In this document: positions 1-8,257 of the stretch, in pieces
How positions within the stretch are numbered: the first letter of the stretch is position 1
How the letters are laid out: each line of letters begins with the position of its first letter
Assembly (NCBI GenBank): GCA_027350645.1
Contig: DAIEKJ010000003.1
Coordinates: 1-32,767 of the forward strand
Origin: Candidatus Wolfebacteria bacterium
GTDB taxonomy: Bacteria; Patescibacteriota; Minisyncoccia; UBA6257; JAGOQP01
Length of the DNA stretch: 32,767 bases
Reading direction: 5' to 3'
The notes under the pieces: generated by a model
Database searches by the model: none
What the model was told of the DNA's origin: nothing
The model's input: only the letters and a program-made list of their open reading frames with translations
Position numbers and translations under genes: made by a program

Positions 1-149
1 GTGGCTTTTATGTTCCAACCCAGGAAATTGTAAAGATAGAACCTTGCGATGCCCATATATTCATGTAGAGCAACATCAGTCAGCGTAAAATTATAACCTA
101 ATGGCACGCGAAAAATTTTTGCTGGAATAAATCTTGGTAAATAGTTTAT

Positions 150-632
150 ATGAATGACTTGGATTTACAAAAACAAAATTTGTTAATGGAAACACAAAGA
201 TGTGCTGAACTTTTTAATTCTCAAGTATTCACTCAAAATCAAACTTTTACTCAATCTGCTTTTATTGAAATCTTGGTTCGTCTAAATTATATCCTTCAAG
301 AATTGAGTACAAAGAATAGCAGAATAACTTGGACGGACAGTGTTCAGATAGATCAAAATATCAAAGATATTACAGATTTGATAAATAATTTGCGAAACGC
401 CGCTTGCCATAGCGATAGTCCAAGAAATTATATTGGCAATTCAAACATAAAATTTATTTTCAACACTTTTGTTGGAAGATGCCCAAATGCGGTAAAAATT
501 GGAGAAAATATTTCGTTAGGCAATGAATATCAGAACGACATAGCGTTTTATTACGGAGATAAAAAAATTTATCTGGTTAGGCATATTAAAAGATTGTTGG
601 AAGAGTTGCCTAACGAAATTAACAAGTTATAA
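150..632 (+). CDS. hypothetical protein, possible HEPN-like (RNxxxH motif 'RNAACH')
   Basis: 160-aa ORF in an AT-rich block unlike the rest of the window; contains LRNAACHSD, matching the R(N)x3H HEPN signature. Confidence 0.5.
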   Translation: MNDLDLQKQNLLMETQRCAELFNSQVFTQNQTFTQSAFIEILVRLNYILQELSTKNSRITWTDSVQIDQNIKDITDLINNLRNAACHSDSPRNYIGNSNIKFIFNTFVGRCPNAVKIGENISLGNEYQNDIAFYYGDKKIYLVRHIKRLLEELPNEINKL

Positions 633-796
633 TAAATTAAGCGGCGCGCCAATTTCGTTGGCAGAAAAAATTGTGGAGGCGAAAGCGGGGGTGAGCAACC
701 CCTCAACCCCCTTCCTTTCTGCCGCGCGAAGCGCGGCAATCAGTCGAGGTTCTGCTCAAAACGAGTTTTGATTTTTTCAAACAAAACCACCACAAT

Positions 797-820
797 AAAA
801 TACCCCGTACGGGGTATTTT
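797..820. terminator. bidirectional terminator-like palindrome AAAATACCCC-GTAC-GGGGTATTTT
   Basis: perfect inverted repeat directly downstream of the minus-strand CDS ending at 827. Confidence 0.75.
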
Positions 821-826
821 AAAAAA

Positions 827-1384
827 CTATTTTTCAAATTTTCTCACCCACTCCGCAAACGCCACGAGAAATTCCTTGACTTTTTTCTGCGTCGATTCAT
901 CAATTAGTTCCCCCGCTTCGCTGAATTTTTCATGCGCGGCGGCAACCATCACCTCCGGATGATTCATGACGTACATATTGGGACCCACCAAAATCTGCCG
1001 CAGATGATATTGCGCCCGCGCGCCGCCCAGGGACCCCATGGAAACACTCATAATGCCCGCCGGCTTGCCGTTTAAACTGTTTTTTCCGTATGGGCGCGTC
1101 GCCCAATCGATCGCGTTTTTAAGAACGCCGGGAATCGAGTAGTTGTATTCGGGCGTCACAAAAAGAACGCCGTCCGCTTTTTCTATTTTTTCCTTCAGCG
1201 CGCCAACGTGGGCGGGCACGCTCTGCTCGTCATCTTGGTTAAACAACGGCAACAACCCGATGTCGGCAATTTCTATCTCCAGACCGTGCTGGACTCCGTA
1301 ATGCTTGGCCGCGCGCAAAAGACTCGTATTGTACGATTTTTCGCGCAGGCTTCCCGAAAGACCGACAATGCGCAAGGTATTCAT
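827..1384 (-). CDS. NADPH-dependent FMN reductase family protein
   Basis: GLSGSLREKSYNTSLLRAA and VTPEYNYSIPGVLKNAIDWATRP motifs of the flavodoxin-like NAD(P)H:FMN/chromate reductase family. Confidence 0.9.
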   Translation of the reverse strand: MNTLRIVGLSGSLREKSYNTSLLRAAKHYGVQHGLEIEIADIGLLPLFNQDDEQSVPAHVGALKEKIEKADGVLFVTPEYNYSIPGVLKNAIDWATRPYGKNSLNGKPAGIMSVSMGSLGGARAQYHLRQILVGPNMYVMNHPEVMVAAAHEKFSEAGELIDESTQKKVKEFLVAFAEWVRKFEK

Positions 1385-1390
1385 GATGGT

Positions 1391-1396
1391 AGTATA
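1391..1396 (-). promoter_or_regulatory. -10 box TATACT six nt upstream of the FMN reductase ATG
   Basis: minus strand reads gatatatactaccatcATG. Confidence 0.55.
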
Positions 1397-1472
1397 TATC
1401 TTACTGGTATGCTATACTAGTACGCGTCGAGACGGTTTTTCCATTCACTAATCTAGTTTACTCTACACACGT

Positions 1473-1871
1473 ATGGGATCGGCAAATGTGCTTTTTCTTA
1501 TTGGTCGGATTATTTTCGGCATCTATTGGCTGATAAGCGCCGGAGGTCATCTTTTTTTTAACCGCGCCGCATTAAAAGGATACGCGCGATCAAAACGTGT
1601 CCCGGCTCCGGGGATTGCAATCGGCATCACCGGAATCCTGCTTTTGTTTGGCGGAGCCGGCATTCTCTTGGGCGTCTACACCACATGGGCAATCGGAGCG
1701 CTGATTCTATTCCTTCTACCGGTAACGCTGACCATGCACAACTTTTGGATCGACAGAGACGCCGCATCACGCACCAGCAATATGATGAACTTTTCGAAAA
1801 ACATGGCGCTTCTTGCCGCGCTGCTGATGCTGTTGGCTATCCCTACCCCCTGGCCGTTTGCGCTTTTCTAA
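1473..1871 (+). CDS. DoxX family membrane protein
   Basis: four hydrophobic helices, RIIFGIYWLISAGGHLF and TMHNFW DoxX-like pattern. Confidence 0.85.
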   Translation: MGSANVLFLIGRIIFGIYWLISAGGHLFFNRAALKGYARSKRVPAPGIAIGITGILLLFGGAGILLGVYTTWAIGALILFLLPVTLTMHNFWIDRDAASRTSNMMNFSKNMALLAALLMLLAIPTPWPFALF

Positions 1872-1915
1872 AAACGGACGTATTCGCTTTTTAACCCTCG
1901 CCTACACCAACCTCC

Positions 1916-2926
1916 ATGCTTACCGAAGAACGACGAGCCATGGCCGCAATCGCCAGAGCGCTTCCCGCGGTCGTTTCCATCAGTCCCCAATCAAAAAACG
2001 CCCCCGATAAGAAAATATCGGCGCGCGCCGCATCGCTGTTGTCGGGCGCCGTCCGCGTTCCGCAAACCCGCCAAACAGAGGGCGGATCAGGATTTATTGT
2101 TGACCGCACCGGCATTGTCGTTACCAACATCCACGTCATCGATCCGGGAGAACGGGAATACACCATCACCACCAACGACCGGACCTCGTATCGCGCGACG
2201 GTTATTTCAACCGATGCCATCCACGACATTGCGTTCCTGCGCATCGAAAATCCAGGGAAGATCACCGCGCTCCCGTCGGGAGATTCGTCAAAACTAAAGC
2301 TAGGACAGTCGGTTCTGGCCATCGGCAATGTCTTAGGGCTCTTTCAAAACACCGTGTCATCGGGCATCGTATCGGGACTATTGCGAAATGTAAATGCGCG
2401 TAATGAAATGATCCAGGAAGAACTCCGCGGGCTCATCCAAACGGATGCGGCGATTAATCCGGGAAATTCGGGCGGGCCCCTCATAACGTTGGACGGCAAA
2501 GCAATCGGCATTAATTCAGCCAGCGTTGCTCATGCCGAGAACATCGGCTTTGCCATCCCCATCAACACCATCAAGAAGGATCTGGTTACTCTAAAAAAAT
2601 ACGGCGCCATCGCGCGGGCATTTCTGGGAGTCCGTTATGTTATGCTCGACGACTATACGCGTCAGATCGTCCACGCGGCGCGCCAGACAGGCGCGTGCGT
2701 CATTTCCCCGACCCCGCATCTTAAGGCCGTTATCCCCGGCAGTCCGGCCGACAAGGCGGGACTGCGCGCCGGCGACGTTATTTGCCGAGCAAACGACATC
2801 CCCCTGACCACCGAATTCACCCTTCAAGATTTTCTCGATTCATTCACCAAAGAAACGGAAGTGCGGCTCACAGTTGACCGCGATGGACGCGAAAAAACCA
2901 TCGCCGTTCTGCTAACAATCGTCTAG
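1916..2926 (+). CDS. trypsin-like serine protease with PDZ domain (HtrA/Deg-like)
   Basis: catalytic His (TNIHVID), Asp (HDIAFLRI), Ser (NPGNSGGPL), C-terminal PDZ (IPGSPADKAGLRAGDVI). Confidence 0.92.
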   Translation: MLTEERRAMAAIARALPAVVSISPQSKNAPDKKISARAASLLSGAVRVPQTRQTEGGSGFIVDRTGIVVTNIHVIDPGEREYTITTNDRTSYRATVISTDAIHDIAFLRIENPGKITALPSGDSSKLKLGQSVLAIGNVLGLFQNTVSSGIVSGLLRNVNARNEMIQEELRGLIQTDAAINPGNSGGPLITLDGKAIGINSASVAHAENIGFAIPINTIKKDLVTLKKYGAIARAFLGVRYVMLDDYTRQIVHAARQTGACVISPTPHLKAVIPGSPADKAGLRAGDVICRANDIPLTTEFTLQDFLDSFTKETEVRLTVDRDGREKTIAVLLTIV

Positions 2927-2949
2927 GAACGCCTGGCTCAAAAATCGCC

Positions 2950-3099
2950 TCAGCGAACCGAGGAAAAATACCCCCAATATGGGGGCGCGTTTTCGTGCGG
3001 GTGCGACGAGTCAAAACTCATCGCCGCCACCGTCTTTACCGCAAACCAGGCGCACACAACAAAGAGCGTTATGAGCGCTATTCGTTTAGCAACATCCAC
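2950..3099 (-). CDS. small putative single-TM protein (49 aa), GTG start 4 nt after the leuS stop
   Basis: reads MDVAKRIALITLFVVCAWFAVKTVAAMSFDSSHPHENAPPYWGYFSSVR*; below the supplied ORF length cut-off. Confidence 0.4.
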   Translation of the reverse strand: MDVAKRIALITLFVVCAWFAVKTVAAMSFDSSHPHENAPPYWGYFSSVR

Positions 3100-3103
3100 A
3101 GTC

Positions 3104-5668
3104 CTATCCGCACATAATATTAATAATTCTATCGGGAACGAACACCACGCGCGTTACAACCTTTCCGCTGATATGGGGCGCCAACCGAGGATCGGCGCTC
3201 ACCGCGGCGAGCGCATCATCGCGTGACGCATTGGCCGGCACGGTTATCGTTCCCCGCATCTTGCCATTGACTTGCACCGCGATGGCAACCATTTCCTGGG
3301 CTATGTATCGCTCCGCATACACCGGCCACGCGTGCCGGCCAAGTGATTTTTTATTTTTTAGAACCCCCCGCCATATCTCTTCGGTCATAAACGGCGCAAA
3401 GGGAAACACCAACGCAAGAAACGTCTCAAACGCCCGGAGCGGAACTGAGTCGAGCGTCTCGTCCATGCGCCGCGACAAAATCATCAGCGCGCTGATAGCA
3501 GTGTTGAACCGGAACGCTTCAATGTCTTGCGTGACTTTTTTAATCGTGCGATGCAAGGCGCCGGTAAATTCTTGATTGGGTGCCGGTTTTTTTCGTCCGG
3601 TTTTTTTCGCAAATTGCTGCCCCATCGCCCATATCCGCTCCAGGAAACGAACAATGCCAATGATGCCTTTTTCATCCCACGGCTTGGCATCTTCAAGCGG
3701 CCCCATAAACATTTCGTACATGCGCAGAGCGTCGGCGCCGTATTTCTTAACGATGTCGTCCGGATTGACCACATTCCCGCGGGATTTTGACATTTTCTCA
3801 CCATCGGACCCAAGGACAATCCCCTGGTTTACCAGCCGGTAAAACGGTTCTGGCGCATGAACGATTTTTTCGTCATACAAAACCTTGTGCCAAAAACGCG
3901 CGTAGAGGAGATGAAGGACCGCATGTTCAACGCCGCCGATATATACGGAGACCGGGATCCATTCTTTTTCCTTTTTTGGATCAATCAACGCGTGGCGGTT
4001 TTTTGGATCGATATAGCGCAGATAGTACCAGCACGAGCCGGCCCACTGCGGCATGGTATCCGTTTCCCGCCGTGCCGGACCGCCGCACCGCGGACAACGC
4101 GTGTGAACCCACCCAGGCACCGCCGAGAGCGGCGACTGCAGAGTTCCGGTCGGTTCGTAGCGTTTGACATTGGGTAATGTCAGCGGCAGATCTTTTTCAT
4201 CCAAGGGAACCCACCCTGGATTGAGCGCTTCACCCTTGCTAAGATTTTTAATCTTTGATTTTTCCTGCCCGCCGGTAGGCGAGGGATTTTTTATTTTATC
4301 GGCGCAGTGCTGGCAAAACACCAACGGGATCGGCTCGCCCCAGTAACGCTGGCGCGAAAAAACCCAGTCCCGCATTTTATACTGCGTATGCGCTTTGCCG
4401 TCCACCATGCGGACAATATCCCCAGCGGCATCATGGGCCTGCTTTCCATCCATCGAACCGGAATGAATCAGCACGCCGTTACCGGTATATGGGAGCACCA
4501 TGGAATCGGTTTTTCCGTCCGGACTAACAACGGGAACGACAGGCAAGTGATGTTTTTTTGCAAAATCAAAATCGCGCTCATCGTGGGCGGGCACGGCCAT
4601 AATGGCCCCGTATCCGTAGTGTATCAGAACATAATCAGCGACATACACCGGTATCTTTTTGTTTGTTGCCGGATTGATATACCAAACGCCGCCCAAAAGA
4701 ACGCCTGTTTTTTCTTTCCCCTGCGCGATCCGCTCTTCGTCCGATTTGTTGCGCGCCGCGCGAAGGTAGGCATCAACTTCCCTGCGATTAGTCAGCTGGT
4801 TCCCCACTGCCTCAATGAGCGGGTGCTCGGGCGCGACGACAAGATACGTCGCCCCGTAGATCGTGTCGGGACGGGTCGTAAAGACACGAAGAGGGTTGGC
4901 CTTGGAAATTATTTTTTTATTTTCGGAGAGGCGCGCGTACGCTTGGCGGTCGGCTCCTTGGGGCAAAAAATCGATGACCACCCCCTCGGACCGCCCAATC
5001 CAATTCCGTTGCATCGTTTTTACTTTTTCAGGCCAGGCAATGCCGTCCAGATCCTCAAGCAAGCGATCGGCATAGGCTGTTATTTTAAGCATCCACTGCG
5101 TCAGATTTTTGCGCTCAACCGGCGTCCCGCACCGATCGCACTTACCACCAACCACCTCTTCGTCGGCCAATACCGTTTTGCACGACGGGCACCAATTGAC
5201 CGGCATTTCCTTTTGGTATGCCAATCCCCGCTTGAACAGCTTTAAGAAAATCCACTGCGTCCACCGGTAATATTCCGGATCGGTCGTGTTGATTTCCCGC
5301 GACCAGTCGTACGAAAACCCCAAGCTGTTGATCTGGCGCTTGAAATTAGCGACATTCTTTTTGACCACGATCCGAGGACTTGTTTTTGTTTTGATCGCGT
5401 AGTTTTCGGCAGGAAGCCCGAACGCATCCCATCCCATCGGATGGAGCACGGCATAGTCGCGCATGCGATAATAGCGCGCGATAATATCTGAGGCGGTATA
5501 GCTTTCCACATGTCCAACGTGCAGTCCCTGACCGGAGGGATACGGAAACATATCCAACACGTACAGTTTTCGTTTGCCTTTGACAGCCGAGGGAACAAAG
5601 AATTGTTTTTCTTTCTCCCACGTTTTTTGCCATTTCCGCTCGGCGGCGGCTGATGAGTATCGTTTCAT
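3104..5668 (-). CDS. leuS: leucyl-tRNA synthetase
   Basis: PYPSGQGLHVGH (HIGH), GEKMSKSRGN (KMSKS), zinc motifs CPSC/CDRC, CP1 editing region; start trimmed to MKRYSSAAAERKWQ. Confidence 0.97.
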   Translation of the reverse strand: MKRYSSAAAERKWQKTWEKEKQFFVPSAVKGKRKLYVLDMFPYPSGQGLHVGHVESYTASDIIARYYRMRDYAVLHPMGWDAFGLPAENYAIKTKTSPRIVVKKNVANFKRQINSLGFSYDWSREINTTDPEYYRWTQWIFLKLFKRGLAYQKEMPVNWCPSCKTVLADEEVVGGKCDRCGTPVERKNLTQWMLKITAYADRLLEDLDGIAWPEKVKTMQRNWIGRSEGVVIDFLPQGADRQAYARLSENKKIISKANPLRVFTTRPDTIYGATYLVVAPEHPLIEAVGNQLTNRREVDAYLRAARNKSDEERIAQGKEKTGVLLGGVWYINPATNKKIPVYVADYVLIHYGYGAIMAVPAHDERDFDFAKKHHLPVVPVVSPDGKTDSMVLPYTGNGVLIHSGSMDGKQAHDAAGDIVRMVDGKAHTQYKMRDWVFSRQRYWGEPIPLVFCQHCADKIKNPSPTGGQEKSKIKNLSKGEALNPGWVPLDEKDLPLTLPNVKRYEPTGTLQSPLSAVPGWVHTRCPRCGGPARRETDTMPQWAGSCWYYLRYIDPKNRHALIDPKKEKEWIPVSVYIGGVEHAVLHLLYARFWHKVLYDEKIVHAPEPFYRLVNQGIVLGSDGEKMSKSRGNVVNPDDIVKKYGADALRMYEMFMGPLEDAKPWDEKGIIGIVRFLERIWAMGQQFAKKTGRKKPAPNQEFTGALHRTIKKVTQDIEAFRFNTAISALMILSRRMDETLDSVPLRAFETFLALVFPFAPFMTEEIWRGVLKNKKSLGRHAWPVYAERYIAQEMVAIAVQVNGKMRGTITVPANASRDDALAAVSADPRLAPHISGKVVTRVVFVPDRIINIMCG

Positions 5669-5682
5669 AATAGGTGTCTGCC

Positions 5683-5688
5683 AGTATA
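5683..5688 (-). promoter_or_regulatory. -10 box TATACT 14 nt upstream of the leuS ATG
   Basis: minus strand reads tgtgTATACTggcagacacctattATG. Confidence 0.5.
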
Positions 5689-5731
5689 CACAGAAAACCG
5701 CCGCGCTCAAAGACGGCGCGGGCAACGGTGA

Positions 5732-7258
5732 TTAAGGAATCTGCCGCAACACGATGTTGACGTCGAAATAGACGTTAGTAGTCGATTGCGTCACGCTTCC
5801 CAAGGGAATATCGGCCGAAGCGATGTAAGGAGAACCCAGCAGCAATGTTTTGAAGTTAATCTCCGCCGCTTCGCTTGCCGCTTGCGCCTCGATGACCACC
5901 GGCACGCTTTTGGACTGTATCCACACGCGCTGTATCCTAACTCCCGTGGCGCCGGCCCGATTTTCAATATCATCGATCAACGCCATCCAATGCACCTGCG
6001 CCGAGCGTATTTCCAAAGCCCCGCTCACATTTTTATTAAATTGCTCCGCCTCGTTTTGAAGAGCGGCCAGCTGAGCGCCATTCGCGCCGCCCTGCATCGC
6101 CGCCACTTCCTGCAAAGCCGACGTTGCCAGCGAGTTCAAAAACATATACGACCCCAAAAGCACCCCGATAACAACAACAGAAACCACGACCGCGATGTTA
6201 CGCCAGAGAGAAATAAAAGCCAGAACCTGGGAGTGGAAATACTGCGTTTGAGCTCCCTGAGGCGTAAGAGTGATGCCTCTGTCGGCGCTGCGTGGAATAA
6301 GACCGCGCAACGCGGCCCCCAACGGAGCGGCCCACTCCTGCATCAGTTTGTAATCGCCTTGAAGCTGGGCAGGAAAAACCGGCATCGCAAACTGCTTGGC
6401 GATAATGTCCTGAACTTCCTGGGCAAGTCCCGGCGCGATCACATACACGGCCGCAATCGTGTCCTGGAAATGGTTGGTGTAAAAATTGAGCACGGGACGG
6501 ATCTCATCGGTAATAATTCCCTTGAATTGGGAAAATGATATTTCCCGCGCGCCGCTGGACAAATCAACGATGGACGGCCACGAAAGAGACCGGTTAAAGA
6601 AAAACACCCCGCCGCGCATAATGGAAAGCGACACCCCGTCGGAGGCGATGTGAATAAAACAATAGGATTTAGTCGAGTCAAACGACGGCACGTGCGTCGT
6701 CAGTCCGCGCACCAGCGAAACCGATTTCTGCTCTATGGCAACGGGATAAAAATGAGCCTTGCCCAGCGCCACCATTACATCATCAATGAGCTGCTTATTA
6801 ACAAACGACGCAAGGATGCTGGTCTCCATGCCATCGGACGCCAGAGGCGCGATGGGCTGCCAATCGGAATAGGCGCTGGAAAAATCAATCGGCGATATCG
6901 TTTGCATATTCAACCTGACCGCATCGGCGAAATCCTCCCCCTGAAGGCGCGGCAAGGAAAGCGTCTGCGTATAGACGAATGTGTCGGGAATCGACACGAC
7001 GACAGGAATTTTTTTGTCGGACCCGGCGGCAATGCCCGCATGGAGGCGCCCCAGCGCATCCACCAGCACCTGCGGCCGTGCGATCCGACCATCGGTAAAT
7101 AGTTGTTCGGGCGTACGCACCGACAACTGAAGAACATCCTTCCCGGCCATATGAAAACCGACAAAGGAAGCTCCCATGTCGCTGATTTCAAGCCCGCCAA
7201 TCGCAACGTGTGGCTTAAGAAGAGAAGAAAGGCTTACTATAAATGGCGGGATGCGCAT
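5732..7258 (-). CDS. pilM: type IV pilus assembly protein PilM-like (with C-terminal TM/PilN-like region)
   Basis: VAIGGLEISDMGASFV actin-like fold start, pilus gene context, C-terminal TM segment and PilN-like tail. Confidence 0.75.
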   Translation of the reverse strand: MRIPPFIVSLSSLLKPHVAIGGLEISDMGASFVGFHMAGKDVLQLSVRTPEQLFTDGRIARPQVLVDALGRLHAGIAAGSDKKIPVVVSIPDTFVYTQTLSLPRLQGEDFADAVRLNMQTISPIDFSSAYSDWQPIAPLASDGMETSILASFVNKQLIDDVMVALGKAHFYPVAIEQKSVSLVRGLTTHVPSFDSTKSYCFIHIASDGVSLSIMRGGVFFFNRSLSWPSIVDLSSGAREISFSQFKGIITDEIRPVLNFYTNHFQDTIAAVYVIAPGLAQEVQDIIAKQFAMPVFPAQLQGDYKLMQEWAAPLGAALRGLIPRSADRGITLTPQGAQTQYFHSQVLAFISLWRNIAVVVSVVVIGVLLGSYMFLNSLATSALQEVAAMQGGANGAQLAALQNEAEQFNKNVSGALEIRSAQVHWMALIDDIENRAGATGVRIQRVWIQSKSVPVVIEAQAASEAAEINFKTLLLGSPYIASADIPLGSVTQSTTNVYFDVNIVLRQIP

Positions 7259-7276
7259 ACCAGTAGATGATTGATG

Positions 7277-7720
7277 CTATATGGCGTTTTGGCTCAACGA
7301 CTGAAGAAATACGGCGCCCGAAAGAGAATCGACAGTTGCGGTTGCGGTTAATTCCACTTGCCGCGAGAGCCTCTGGCCGATAGAAACAATGGAAATGGTA
7401 TCGGGACTTCCCACTTCGGTTATGGTAACCGTTGCCGATGCGTTATCGATCGAGATACTGTAAGGCGACGGGCTGGTAAAAAGCGGATTGCGCGCCAGAC
7501 GCAGCATGGCATCAGAAATCCCCGAACGGGCGGCTGCGTATGCCTGCAATAAAAGCTGCTGATTCACTCCCTGTTCGCTGGAAAAATATGCCGTCAAAAG
7601 ACCCATAACCGCTATCTCCAGAACCAGAAACGAAACAAGCAGTATCATCGACAGAGCCACCGCTCCGCGCCGCAGGTCGTCTGAAAATCTTTTTTTTGCG
7701 GTTCTCATAATAATGCGCAT
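7277..7720 (-). CDS. PilX/GspK-like minor pilin, hydrophobic N-terminus
   Basis: RRGAVALSMILLVSFLVLEIAVMGLLTAYFSSEQG N-terminal helix; pilus operon context. Confidence 0.6.
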   Translation of the reverse strand: MRIIMRTAKKRFSDDLRRGAVALSMILLVSFLVLEIAVMGLLTAYFSSEQGVNQQLLLQAYAAARSGISDAMLRLARNPLFTSPSPYSISIDNASATVTITEVGSPDTISIVSIGQRLSRQVELTATATVDSLSGAVFLQSLSQNAI

Positions 7721-7734
7721 CGCAGATAAGCTTT

Positions 7735-8193
7735 TTAGTAGCCGGCTGGAGAGACCGACGAAGCATTCGACGGCACCGCCGTTCCCTGGGGCGGAGATGC
7801 CAGCGGAAGATTTCCCAACGCCGGCGGTAAAGCGTCCGATGGAGTTTTGGCGGTCATCGCAGTGATAAGCGGGCTGTCGGGGGCGATATGCACCGTCCAC
7901 ACAATATGCTGGCGGTTAAGCTGAATATTCCCCGCCGGCTTCCACGATGCCTTCGAGAAATCGCTGATCGACACGTCTCCCTGTGGCGAATGCTGGACAT
8001 ACCACGCATCAGACAACGAAAGGGTTGGGAACGACGAAAGACGTCCAAAATACAGATCTCCCGTATCAAGATAAACCGCTGTCCACGATCCCCCGCCCGC
8101 GCCCGTGCTGTAAAACCATATCGCGCACCCGCCGGCTACCACCAGACCCGCGACGAAAACGACCGCAATAAACCGAATTATTTTTGTTTGCAT
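7735..8193 (-). CDS. membrane-anchored hypothetical protein in pilus locus
   Basis: 152-aa ORF with N-terminal TM segment, GGSWTAVYLDTGDLYFGRLSSFPTLSLSDAWYV. Confidence 0.65.
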   Translation of the reverse strand: MQTKIIRFIAVVFVAGLVVAGGCAIWFYSTGAGGGSWTAVYLDTGDLYFGRLSSFPTLSLSDAWYVQHSPQGDVSISDFSKASWKPAGNIQLNRQHIVWTVHIAPDSPLITAMTAKTPSDALPPALGNLPLASPPQGTAVPSNASSVSPAGY

Positions 8194-8257
8194 AGAAATA
8201 AAAAATGAGCCAGCTTCCTGTTAGTATACCGCCCCGCGTCAAAAAAGGCAAAGAAAA

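Noticed and set aside
1-147. Minus-strand open frame at the left edge (...PRFIPAKIFRVPLGYNFTLTDVALHEYMGIARFYLYNFLGWNIKA)
   Set aside because: Truncated by the window edge, no clear start codon and no recognised family; cannot be supported.
2970-2986. Hairpin CCCCCAATATGGGGG after the HtrA gene as a terminator
   Set aside because: No good T-tract follows, and it may lie inside a small minus-strand ORF.
4307-5245. 312-aa plus-strand ORF opposite leuS, and other long plus-strand ORFs opposite leuS, pilM and pilC (e.g. 5786-6538, 11173-11859)
   Set aside because: Antisense shadow ORFs of well-supported genes; no recognisable domains or plausible composition.
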